Origin: Sipunculus nudus
Taxonomy: Eukaryota; Annelida; Sipuncula; Golfingiida; Sipunculidae
DNA length: 64,000 nucleotides
Direction of reading: 5' to 3'
NCBI GenBank assembly: GCA_026874595.1
Contig: CM049307.1
Span: 90,895,830 to 90,959,829, forward strand
The notes under the pieces are model-generated. The model saw nothing but the letters and a program-made list of their open reading frames with translations. It made no database searches and was not told the origin of the DNA. Below are positions 11,555-22,919 of this stretch, piece by piece. The position numbers and the translations under genes were made by a program. Position 1 is the first letter of the stretch; the number at the start of each line of letters is the position of its first letter.

Positions 11555-14500
11555 TATCTGCTTAAAACTGTGTGTTATAACTGATCCTTTTGTTTTCAAG
11601 TTTTATATGCAATGGGGAAAGGAATAATCCAGAAGCAACAATGTATAATTAAGGCGCCTATTCTGATATCTGGCAACTACCAACTAAAGGTAATCCCTTG
11701 AACCTTTTATGGAAATAAGCCAGAAAACATGGATCCCACCGCACACTGGCAGTTTGTCTTATATCCTAGTGTAGACAAAATGTTGGGTTCTGCCAAAATA
11801 GTCCAGACACATACAGCAATGACACCTGGCGGCAAATCAGACGAACCAGAGTTTTGCAAATTTTCAACAAGTGCCCATGCAACATCCGCAAATATGCAAT
11901 TAACCACATAAAGTTTCAGGGTATGTGGCTTTTGTGTCGTGTACACTAACAACTTGTTAACAAACAAGATCACATATCTGTCACAGAGGCATTATAAGAA
12001 TTTTTCTGAACAAGAATTACCTACCATTCATTCATATGTATGCTGAACCAGCCAGAAATCATAAGAATTCTATAGTAAAGGCAGATGAAAAGCTGGCTCT
12101 AATACATTCATCCGGCTATACAGATAAGAATATTTCAAGCAGTTTGGTGGACCACATATTTATTTAATTATGTTGGATCATATACGGATCTTTAACATGA
12201 TCCACGCGCATATATGGGCTAACAACTCCGTATATGCTTTGTTCATTTAAATGGCCCCCTGTCGTGAAGCCAGGGTGCATTGTTCTTGGTGTCACCAGAA
12301 TTGTGAGGTTAAATTCTACAATTCTATTGGCTCAGCTCGATAATGAAACCTGACACCGTGCGTAATATTTCATGAAGATAGAACATGTTTTATATTTAAA
12401 CATATTTCAGAAAACTAGGAACATGAAACAATTTGCCATAGACACCAATATTGCGCAGACTGCGGGTTTCGCCACCCGTTCCCCTTTTCTACTCAAAACG
12501 AACCTCTTCCAGATGGACTTGTCTTCTAGAGTAACGCTAAGTAACATAACACTATCGTGTCCTTTGGCAGTATTTGGCAGAGAATAGTGGGTATAATATT
12601 ACAATATAATATATATTTTTTATAAGGGCCTGATTTTTTTTAAAAACAGGGTTCAGAAGTTAGAATCCAGGGTTCTAATAAAAAAAAGTCTTATTCGATT
12701 CGACAAATGGTCAGCAATAATTAATCTGATTTCGAAGGAAGTGCGGAGGTACGTCGAAAGCCTCATTAAGCAGTAAAAATGATGGTTTGTTCAGAATAGA
12801 CAATACATTATACGTTCTGTTTTATATATAATTAAACTCACGTGGAATAGTTTCCCTTTTGTACAGATGATCTAATTTCAGGTTTGTTTAAATGCTCCTT
12901 CATTGATGGCACACTTAACTAGTGAAATATTAATACCACTTTCTAATGACTCAGTATGTCTAGTAAGAGGCAGAGTTGAATTCCCAAAGCAACAATGAAC
13001 AAAGGAAGTTAAGACCGACCTGAAAAACATCCTTTGTTCCCAAGTTAAAGATATATGACCTTTACAAATGATAACACAATCTACTGAGTCGTATTTGTCC
13101 ATGCAGTACAATGAAGGTAGAGTAAAACATGTAACTTATCCTAATATAAGGTAGATTTTGATTCTTTTTGAATCAGACCAAGTCATTAGGGTCTTGAGAT
13201 GATATATAAATCATGCTTAGTGAGCAAACACAATAGGACAATGTGTAACGCGAAGTGAAAGGGTCTGGCTTTCTCGTGAGTTTGTATGTAAACTGAGTTA
13301 CAAGGAATTGGTGATGTATAATCGTTCAACATATCAGTTTTTCAGTTTTACTTTTAAGAAAAAGGACGTCAAACTAAAAATATTAAGATAAAAAGAAGTA
13401 GAGTTTTAACAATTTTTTTCAGGAGTTTAAAATGATAAATCTTCGATAAAGATTAATTTATTTTATCACAACTGTGATAATTTCATTTTGTTAGCTGATA
13501 ACATAATATTTTCATCGAAAAAGTAATATCAATGATAATAAAAAAAGCCACCTTGGACTTGGTTTCAATATAAGGGTCCAATCACCTTTAAAGAATGTTG
13601 AATTAACAATTAAAATAGCTTCTTCCCCTTAAAATAAATTTGTACCTGCAAAAATATTGCCCTGAATTCGTTTTCTTACTTCTGTAAACGAGTGTAAAAA
13701 ACAGTGGACCGGGCGCGATCTCAGGTGTCAACATAAATACAGCGCGTGCATCGCTGAGCCAAAACACCTTTCCCATCATATGATTCCCTGGTTACTTGGC
13801 CCCAACAATGTAATACATATTTCTGCTGGTTGAAACATCCAATGTTCCGACTCATAATCGGACCTCCGGTCAGGTTGCCTTGTTATGGCACACGTGGACT
13901 GTGTTTACAAACACGCAGGGCCTAACAAGGTGTTAAACAACCATATGCGAGGTATTGAGACTGTGTGCTAGGATGGTTATCCCGGGAAACTTTTGTATAA
14001 AGCAAAATTGAACCGATAGTGTGAAAAAATAGGCATAATATTGTTCCTGATCATGTCTCTTAAAAAAGTGCCTGAGAAATCAACAAATATTGTTGGCATT
14101 ACCTCTTGTATGCTTTTTATAGACCGACGAACTAAAATGTAACGAAATGAACAACGAACGAAATGTAAAAATTAAATGTCACCCGTTTTGAAGATACAAA
14201 AATGTAAGGTAACAAAAAACAAAATAACTCAGGGGCCAAATATGGACTGAGCAGACGCGTTTTTTCTTTTATCTAATTGGTCACACAAAATAAGGAAAAT
14301 GTCGATATTTGTTAATTTTCACAGAAACTGGGGCTTTCAAAAATGACACAAATGGAAAATTTATCAAGATGCTTGAACTCGCATTAGGAGGCTATGCTTT
14401 TCCCCCAGTCTAAGCCACCTTTTTTTAAATAATTTCTCCGATTCGTCTGAATATCTGAGACAGGCTTTCGCAGGGGCCCTCGGAAGGCTTTATGAACGAG

Positions 14501-14779
14501 ATTGTTGACTGGCGCGGCATTGTTAGACCATTATCAAGATGTCTGATGATTCAAATGTGACTCTGACTCCAAGACCAGACATATCATAATTGCTCTGTTT
14601 TGCTGACGGTTATATTAAAAACAACTGAACAATATCAAATCCTCAGTCACGCCAAATGCCACTTCCTTTGCATTACTTTTGTTTTTTTCTTCAGTTGGTT
14701 GCCAAGACCTTCAGACCCTAGACATTAACCTTGAGCAGACAATACAATTCTCAATTCAATAAATACTATTAGTCTGGTG
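11555..14779. other. AT-rich DNA, no recognisable gene
   Basis: Overlapping short frames at 11707-11973 (minus) and 11729-11911 (plus) carry no recognisable domain, nor does 12878-13111 (minus). I see no splice-bounded coding stretch and no clear repeat family. Confidence 0.4.
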
Positions 14780-15510
14780 CATGAAATCCTAGATTCCGGC
14801 CGGGTCGGGCTAACTTGTGGACCCTGGTATGTAGAGACACAGCGATGTTCTTGTAGATGATTCCTGTAACGCGTATTTACTGTGTATTATGTTGGATCCT
14901 TTAGACTGTTCGAGAAGTGGAAAATTCTCGGCTTGAGGCAACAAGTTATAAATAGGGGGCTGTTTTTTTAGAGCACGAGAGAGAGGTGAGAGGATTCCAG
15001 CAGACACAGACTTGTGTATGTCAGTTTGTGGGACCTGTCCGATTATCCAGAAATTTCAGGAATTCTACTATTACTAACTCTATACAATTTATTGCTGCCT
15101 GCCTCAAGTTTACTTTCTGGATTGTTACAAGAGCTTTACATCGGACTGTTATTCTCCGAGAGGATTGGTGTAGACTTTTCATCCGGCATATACATTTTAA
15201 AGAACTTGTCGCTGTAGCGGTGGTGGTTTCCAGGTACTGTGCACTTTGTTTATTAGGCTGTGTGATTATATTGATTAGATGTTATACTGTTATTGTACTG
15301 TTTAATCGTATTGATTTACTGTGCTGTAATGTTAGGGTTGTTTTAAGAATAAATTATAGTTATTTTTCAACGAAAAAACACTGACTTCTTAATTCATTCC
15401 CCTAGACATTTCACACTGCCTAGTGTTACAGAATCTGATTTTTTTTATCTCCATTACAAAATTTGTGTTCATCACGCATACGTGATCTGTTTATATTAGG
15501 TTCCGTAACA
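14780..15510 (+). mobile_element. Solo LTR, copy 1 (5' end eroded)
   Basis: Aligns by eye through most of its length with copies 2 and 3. Shared landmarks in order are GGACCCTGGTATGTAGAGAC, ATTCCTGTAACGCG, GAGAAGTGGAAAATTCTCGG, a TATA-like TATAAATA (about 14948), a conserved TTACTTTCTGGATTGTTAC, GTTTTAAGAATAAATTATAG with the AATAAA poly(A) signal (about 15348), CATTTCACACTGCC, and the terminal GGTTCCGTAACA. The start matching TGTTAC in the other copies is missing or too diverged to place, so the left edge is approximate. No internal retrotransposon genes adjoin it. Frames inside (14986-15384 and 15014-15217) are not expected to be genes. Confidence 0.75.
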
Positions 15511-16445
15511 ACAGCTGGGCAACAGATGACTTGTGAAACGAACAACACTGATAAAGGTTTGAAACTGAAATATATATTATCTAAAAACTGTCTCTTTACC
15601 TGAGTTGGGTAATGCATGCATTTCCGTTGGCCTTTGAAAATGTCACATTTGAATTTGAATGCAGAGCTACCATTAACTGTGCATTTGCGTTTAAATACAG
15701 AGCGACAATTTGCATTTGATTTTTGACTGAAAATGCAAGGAGTTCTTAAAATGTGGATACTATTATGTAGGTGAAAAGAGAGTTAGTCAATTCTCCATTG
15801 CAACCAGAATCGAAATCATAACAGAGGTTATGAAGATATTTGGAAGCCTAAATGTATCAGCTTAATTGTTGCTGCCCTATATGGTTAAAATGATATGCAC
15901 ATTCAAAGGTCTAATATGAATTTGAAGCGACTACAGTTCGACTTTAAGTTTTCATTTTGTCATAATTTCTGGTTGACGTGTGTAACATATGTGACCAACC
16001 AAGGATACAGTGATAATAAAATGGCTATTATTAGCTATAATCTGATCCTCTGCCAAAAGGCCCGCGATTCTCCAATAAAATATTATCTTCTTTAGATTAC
16101 GCTGGCAGCCAATCTATAGACAACCACTGGTTTAATCGGTTCATTAATGAAAGTCCTCGGTCAGGGTCCCTGCGTTACCAGGAAATCCGTGCATGGGGTT
16201 GGCCATTAAAACTTACGGTCAGCTAGAAAATAGAATAGCGAAGCGTTTAATGATGTTTCAATTATTTACGGCGACTATTAGACTGGGAAGTTCATGACTT
16301 GAAGGCAGAAATGATGACAATTATGTCAGACCTAGATATCTGTTCCACAGTTTAGTTCACTAAAATGTGTGTTTTCTTGAACTTAAGAACTTAAGCCAAG
16401 AATCTAAGTCCTTTATAACTTTTTGATAAGAAAAGAAAAAAAAAA
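15511..16445. other. No recognisable gene
   Basis: Unique AT-rich sequence. Nothing assignable. Confidence 0.4.
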
Positions 16446-18133
16446 CTAGACGACCAGAGGTCGAGCGCTTGCCGGATCTTGAAATGACAGACAGATGGAC
16501 AGACAGAACATATTGTGGGTTTTCTATTATTTGAATGACCCTCAGCGTTTGCTGAGAAGTTGTGGCCTGTAAAATGACATATCAGACAAAACAACGAGGA
16601 AGCAGACAAAGCTGACCACAAAAGACGAACAGACAGACATACTGACACATCTGTGATAACAGATTACCAGACAAAAGGGCCGAAGGTAAGGAAGAGCAAA
16701 ATTAGCGATAGTTTATGTAGATAAGGTTTATAATTTTGGAGATATGGCCAAAACATGATATGTGGGGGAGGTGATGGTGCAGCGCCCCCTAGTGGCTATA
16801 TCCGGAAAATGAAAAATTTGTTTTGAGATATTAGTGTAACACATAAGATGTACCAGTTTTAAAAGGATTCCTGAAAAAACTGTGGCCTGTAGAATGCTAT
16901 ATATGAGACGCAAGAACCAGCAAGTAGGCGGATTTGAGGACAACTGACAAACAGACAGACACACTGACAAAGTGACACAAGATTGAGACCAGATGACATT
17001 ACTAGGTCATGGAGAAGACTCAGGGAAAGAAAATAAGCCATAGTTTCTGTAATTGAGGCTTTGGGTTTTAGAGATATGGTCAATATAACGATATGTGTGT
17101 GAGGGTCATGTGCAGCGCCACCTAGCGGCCATATCCGGAAAATGAAAAAAATATTTTGAGATATTTCTGTAAAATATAATATGCATCAGTTTTCAAATGC
17201 TTCTTTAAAAACTGTGGCCTGTTGAATGTTATATATGAGACGCAAGAATCAGCAAGCAGCCAAATTTTAGGACAACTGACAAACAGACGGACACACTGAC
17301 AAAGTGACACAAGATTGAGACCAGATGACATAAGTTTATGGAGAAGACACAGAGGGAAAAAATAAGCTATAGTTTATGTAATTGAGGCTTTGGGTTTAAG
17401 AGATATGGCCAATGTAATGATATGTGTGTGAGGGTCGTACGCAGCGCCCCCTAGCAGCCATATTAAAAAAAATGAAAAAGCAATTTCGAGATACTAGTGT
17501 AGGACTTATGATATGTCAGTTTCAAAAAGATTCCTGCAATAATGTGGCCTTTGGCGCAAGATGAATAAAATCTCGAAATATCTCTATTCACGAGATATTT
17601 TACGAGATACTGCAAGACTTGTAATAAAATCTTGTAGTACTAGTTGAATGCTACCTGATGCAAAAATTAGATCACTCTAGCTTTAAAACTGACAAAGTTA
17701 GAAAAATAAGACCCCTTATTTTTGAATATCATGACCTTTCCCCCAAAATTTGTAACCATGGTTACGGCAAATTTAAGTCAGCTACACACCAGATGACAGG
17801 CCTTGGAATGACAATTAAAATGAGCTATAGTTGAAGTAGATACGACTAACAGTCACAAAGATATGAAGAAAAAACCGTTTTGAGAAGTTTTGATGACCTT
17901 GACCTTTGACCTATTTTGACCAAAAACAATAGGGCACCTAGAAATTTAATTCTCCATCATCTCTGAAAGTTTCGAGGTGATTGTGGCAAAATTGTGGCCA
18001 GGAGAGTGCAGACAAACAAACCAACAAACAGACAGACAGACAGGGAGACAGACAGACAGACAAACAGACATACGCAACTGACCAACATGCTTGCCGAAAT
18101 CTTTGATTCCGGCAAGCAACAAACAAGTGTTGC
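16446..18133 (-). mobile_element. Helentron-like non-autonomous element with about 330-bp monomers
   Basis: Read on the minus strand from about 18133. A 5' hairpin CTTGCCG...CGGCAAG (18090-18116) is followed by a GTCT microsatellite (CAGA on the plus strand, about 18018-18075), unique sequence, then about 3.3 tandem monomers with a period near 330 bp (GTGGCCTGT landmarks at about 16562, 16882, 17213 and 17541; CAGCGCC(A/C)CCTAG landmarks at about 16780, 17113 and 17443). Near the 3' end the 5' motif GCTTGCCGGA recurs inverted (16467-16476), then a hairpin CGACC-TCT-GGTCG (16451-16463) and CTAGTTTT. This order of inverted subterminal repeat, hairpin and CTAG fits Helitron/Helentron elements. 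It has no Rep-helicase gene. Confidence 0.7.
16480..17570 (-). repeat. Tandem array of about 330-bp monomers inside the Helentron-like element
   Basis: About 3.3 diverged copies. Each has a CAGACAGACAC-type stretch, CACAAGATTGAGACCAGATGA, an AGATATGGCCAA block, CAGCGCCACCTAG and ATATCCGGAAAATGAAAAA. Overlapping minus-strand frames at 16391-16648, 16728-16970, 16859-17083 and 17122-17331 are shadows of these monomers. Confidence 0.85.
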
Positions 18134-18342
18134 GTAATAGCTACTGCGGCCTTAAAGCTTATCTCTATGGAAAACAACTTTCATGCGCGCATGCGCAATG
18201 TCCGCATTGGTCCTCTGCTGCGTTTGGGTCCAACGAGCCAGCATCGTGAGTTTTATCAATGGAAAGAAAAAATCTTGATATTCAGACAGGAGTCTCGTTG
18301 TAAAAGAGAAGGTAGATATATCTGGTTTTGTAATATGAGGTA

Positions 18343-18400
18343 CTAGCTGATAAACCCGGTATACCGGGCTTTTTACCGGGTTTTGGGAGATGTATTAATT
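18343..18400 (-). mobile_element. Helitron-like 3' end (hairpin plus CTAG)
   Basis: On the minus strand the palindrome CCCGGTATACCGGG (18355-18368) is followed by TTTATCAG and then CTAGT (CTAG at 18343-18346). A GC-rich hairpin about 8-12 nt before CTRR-T is the canonical Helitron 3' terminus. A further CCCGGTAAAAAG stretch lies just inside. The body would extend to higher coordinates, but I cannot place its other end; the frame at 18399-18668 (plus) is unassigned and may lie within it. Confidence 0.45.
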
Positions 18401-21247
18401 GACAGGATTATTGGATCCTGTTTTTATTAAAAAATTAAAAAGAAAATATAGATTTTCAGTGTTTTACAGTCTCAATAAGATAAGTACAAATATTTTGTTA
18501 ACACTTATTTTGTGGCGCTGTGCTCGTGGCAAGGAATTCATACACCGGTATGTTGACCTTGAGACCTGGTCAGTGTTGATTTTTACATTAATTTGCGAAC
18601 CTGAATGGGACGCGGGGGCACTCCGGTTTTCGATGACCTTTGCCTGGTTACTATTTTTCGACGATTGAAGTACAGGTTAATGTGAGGAAGACATTAATTC
18701 AACATAGCTTAACTTAACCTCAAATTGAATCGCAGTAGGAAGACATGAAAGATGAATTAAATGTACGTTTCAAGGCAAGGAAACTGTTCCTGAAGAGAGA
18801 AACGGAAATATGCATACCTCGTTAGTGGCAGAATTGGACCCAAGGGGTGTCCAGGGGGTCGGTCCCCCTTTTCAGCTGCAACCTTTTATAATTGTATCAG
18901 ACAAATGTTGAGGCCTGGAACGTTCGCCCCCACCCCACCCCAACCCTTTTCCGGAAATAGGGACCTTGTATTGGGTTTTGGGTTGAACCCCTCCTTTTGG
19001 TAAAGCGCACCAGAGTCATATGTTTTTCAGATTGACTGAGCCTTTGTCAAATGCCAGCCCAAACATGCATAAATCCTCACTGAAAGCAAGGTTATTCATT
19101 TGCACGGTAGTCCTTAAATTGGCTTAATTCTGGGCATAAGGTGACCACAAAGAAAATCCGGTCTTTGCCGAAGGCAGTTCGGCTGTTTTCGATGATAGCC
19201 TCCGCTCATATCAGAAAACACGCAAAAATCACTTAAAATGATGTGTACATTAAAAATTATTGATTCTAATATCGGCCATGTCTGAGGGAACAATAACCTT
19301 TAAAACGAGGTATGGCACAGTATCATACGCAACGCGGTTTCAGAGAACATTGCGAACAGAGGTGGACCGAATTCTTTTTATAAGTAATAGAAAAGAAAAA
19401 CATTTTTTTTGTCGCTATAACAGACCCGAACACCTGGTGACCTACGACGCCAATAGGTGTCGCTAGTGTAGAAGCAAAGGTCCGTTAGAATCATTAATTT
19501 CACGGAGAATAAAGCATCTTCAGAGAAAGTAAACGCTATGTATCGTAGATTCAAAAGTTCAATTCTCTGTTCACCAATATCACTGGATTTAAAATCTCAG
19601 TGCTGAAAAGTAACATTTTGTTCTTGATGAACATCTCTTGTGGATGTATATATTATACCGTTTGTGACAGCTTTCTAGGTTTTAATAACATGTGTCTATT
19701 ATATATCAAAACGACTGGAAAACATTCTTCGTCTCAGAATAAACGTTCTCAAAATGATTGCTCTGGTTACCATATTAAGAGTTTCAAGTAGAAATTATTA
19801 CTTAAAATGGCGTCGTGTCGATATACGTCTCTACTGCGCGCTTTCCGCAATGCCCCAGTAGATACATTATTAACGTAGATTCATTTAATAATCAAGCTTC
19901 TTGTCTTTAAAAGCTCCATCAAGGAATTTCAAGCGAACTCTAAGTTTTTAAAACATTAAACTCATGACTATAGGTACAGCTGGTTTGGAGTGAGTTTGCA
20001 ATTATTTCATATTTAATGGTTAATGTTACTCGTTATAAAGGTAACGTTAGTTCTGTGCTATAAGCACTCCCAGGTACCCGAGTCAATTGATGCCTTGTTT
20101 TCAAAGTCAATTTGCACTCAAATACAAACTCGTGTTACACACTTCTTTGACAAACCACAGAAAGTTTAAAGCTATCTAATTGTTAAATGTAAAAGCTGCA
20201 GTTTACGATTTCGTGTAAATACGGGCAATATTTACTTGCTTTAAATACGTGGTCTACACAACAAGGCGTGAATCTGTGCAGTCAAATATTTTCTTTCAAA
20301 TCTGCACAGCCGCTATCTATTACACTGAACGGTAATGTAGCGAAAATTAAACCTTTTTAGGTATAAAACATTTCTAATAGGTGTTAATAAAATCATTGCT
20401 AAAGATTTTTCGTTCCATGCTTTGTGACAAATGGGGCGTGTATTTTGTCGGCTCTACTGCGTATACTGATCATTTTTCACCTGTTCATTCGCTAAAGTTT
20501 ACTACCAATAAAAATACTGTCAAATTTGCTCTTCCTATTTTTACGTTGGGTTGTTAAAATCACAGCTGCATTATTTGACCTATCCCGTTCACCAGTTTCT
20601 TACGGCAGTATATAACCATCAAAATTTCATCATTATTTAGCTTATGTTTCATGTGAAAATTTGCATTAAATTGCTCTTAACTAGATCGAAATCCTCGCTC
20701 TCCAGCTACTTTTTCACAGCGTAAATGCCGCCTATAATCCTGCTGCTTGCTAAAGAACGAGGCCATAATCCATTCTCTATGTTGTTTTCTTATATTTTAA
20801 TACCCGGTGCTATATGTGCTGATTACCTGTTACATGCAGGTGGACTGCGGGGGAAAAATCTGTTGTTATTTGTAATCTGTCGATGGAAGACATTATCCAG
20901 AACGTGACCTATCATATAAAGGCTTTTAAAGCTGGTGAGTTTCCGGTGCATGTGTTCTTGTTGCCACGGCGTGAGTTCAGTTTTTATATTCTGCGTGCTG
21001 TTTCCTAGTATAACGATCGATTTGATTGGAAATTACTATTCCTGCCCCATCACATGCATGCATGTTCGAAATTCATGAAATACTAGGCAAGGACTCTACA
21101 CAACCTACAAGAAACCAAGATCTCAGGGACATAGGTATCCCATAAGAATTGACTCCTCAGTTGGATTCTTTTAGTGACTGGCGCAATGTGAAACTTAGAA
21201 AACTGTGGGGTTGCCGTCGGCGTCTAGAACATAACATAGATAAACAA
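18401..21247. other. No recognisable gene
   Basis: Mixed DNA. Part may belong to the Helitron-like element ending at 18343. Frames at 18399-18668, 19260-19466, 19600-19791 and 20725-20907 have no motif I recognise. A GGGGG/CCCCC-rich segment at about 18845-18960 is not assigned. Confidence 0.4.
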
Positions 21248-21453
21248 CCAGCTTCTAAGGTCTAGAGGGAGAGCACAGGGCTCAAAGCCGGGGGGGGGGG
21301 GTCATGTGTTCAGATCTCCGCCGAGACGGTGAGAATTTTCACGGTCGGCCCCGATCCAAGGTGAACGGTCTGCAAAGCTTAATGGGGAAACTGTTCAAAC
21401 AGTCGTGTTTCACCCACAAACAGTGCGTCTTTGGAGGGTTCCTCGGTGTTACG
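21248..21453 (+). mobile_element. tRNA-derived SINE, main family, copy 2
   Basis: The head carries GGGAGAGCACAGGGCTCAAAGCC and the B-box remnant GTGTTCAGATCTC, followed by GGTGAGAATTTTCACGGTCGG, GGTGAACGGTCTGCAAAGCTTA and a tail GTCTTTGGAGGGTTCCTCGG. A 12-base G tract (21290-21301) has expanded between the A and B boxes, where the other copies have only one or two G. The order matches copies 1, 3 and 4. Confidence 0.75.
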
Positions 21454-22300
21454 ACCTTGCAACAGGGATGATCACACCGGAATACAAAATGTCATGACAG
21501 AAGCGAGTGTACAGCCCTGTTACCTAGTCCTAAACCGGAATGGAACTCAGCAGATACACATACTTATATTAAGAATCAGATAAGACGACATAAAAAAATG
21601 AAAGCGTTTGCCTCCACAAAAAATAAAGATGGGTTAACAGGTAAGTGTTACAACGGAAGCATAGATGAATTAAACAATAGGAAACTGTCGCTGAATTTAA
21701 CTTATAAAGATAATAATTCACAGTTTTAATGACTAATTTTGTTAGAAACGAAATAACTACTTACAAGAATGTCTGATACTGGTAACGACTTGCCACTAAA
21801 TTTCCGAGCACATGTTATTGACAAATCGTGTCTGTAATTTCTCAATGGGCAATATTTATTTAATATCTGGGCATCCAATCACCGAAGCCCCGGCACATCC
21901 TTTTAACAGTTAATAGAAGTTAAATTGTTGGAGGTCTCTCTTGTCTGTAATAATCACAATTCACTGCACGAGTACAACTACGGCATCCAATCAACGTGTG
22001 TAAGTAAGAGCCCTTATCCTCAATAGGGGGAAATCATGGCCGCTGTTAAGTACCAATGTAAGCCCCCGGACACGACATGCGGCTGCCATTGATGACACTA
22101 CAGCGCAAATACAACGACCCCGGCCTAATCGAACCGAACCCGTCCATTGGAGCTGGACATGATTAGCTGACTGGTTGGTCGGCAAGTGGCTAGGACAAAA
22201 GCTACGTTATATGCGGAGAACAATTATTTTGGTTTATATAGAAGCCTATTCTGTACCTGAAATTTTTGGTTTTGCCAGATGCATTAGCGCTGTCGGGATG

Positions 22301-22303
<3 letters not shown>
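21454..22303. other. No recognisable gene
   Basis: Unique-looking DNA without assignable features. Confidence 0.4.
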
Positions 22304-22366
<63 letters not shown>

Positions 22367-22668
22367 AGTGCCTGCTTATACTTTTGACTGACTACCTATC
22401 TCCCTTTCTCCTCCTAACTCCCGTCTCTCTATCCATCTCTCTCACTGTAGCGTTAGTTCGGCCCTCAGAGGGTCGACGACTAACGTACTCAACTTCAGAG
22501 TCATGTATTCTGTGTCTGTGTCTGTCCCTCTGTCTGTCTCTGTGTCTCTTTCTGTATATTGGTTTCTATTTGTCTCCTTATGTCCAATTCTCAGTCCTTC
22601 TTTTATTCTTTGTTTGTTTCTCTCTTTTATTGGTTCTCTGTATATCTGTCCATCCAACTACTACTATG

Positions 22669-22738
<70 letters not shown>

Positions 22739-22858
22739 TTCTGACTGTCCCTAACTCTGTCTTTCAATGCCCCGCCTCCATGTCTATCGTAATTTTCTCT
22801 ATGCTGCTTTTAAAATCTCTAACTGTCTCCCCTTTTGTCTTATATATATATATGTATA

Positions 22859-22916
<58 letters not shown>
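22304..22916. repeat. Compound microsatellite: (CT)n, CT-rich spacer, (CT)n, (AT)n
   Basis: Two pure CT tracts (about 22304-22362 and 22670-22734) are separated by a CT-rich spacer, with an (AT)n tract carrying two G interruptions (about 22841-22916) downstream. The frame of 177 codons at 22384-22917 (plus) and the overlapping frames at 22503-22754 and 22559-22744 encode only Ser-Leu and Tyr-Ile runs and are artefacts. Confidence 0.95.

Positions 22917-22919
<3 letters not shown>

Noticed and set aside
17753-17766. Perfect palindrome GTAACCATGGTTAC as a regulatory operator
   Set aside because: It lies inside the Helentron-like element and is more simply part of the repeat.
22384-22917. 177-codon frame rich in Ser-Leu and Tyr-Ile
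   Set aside because: It is made almost entirely of (CT)n and (AT)n microsatellites.
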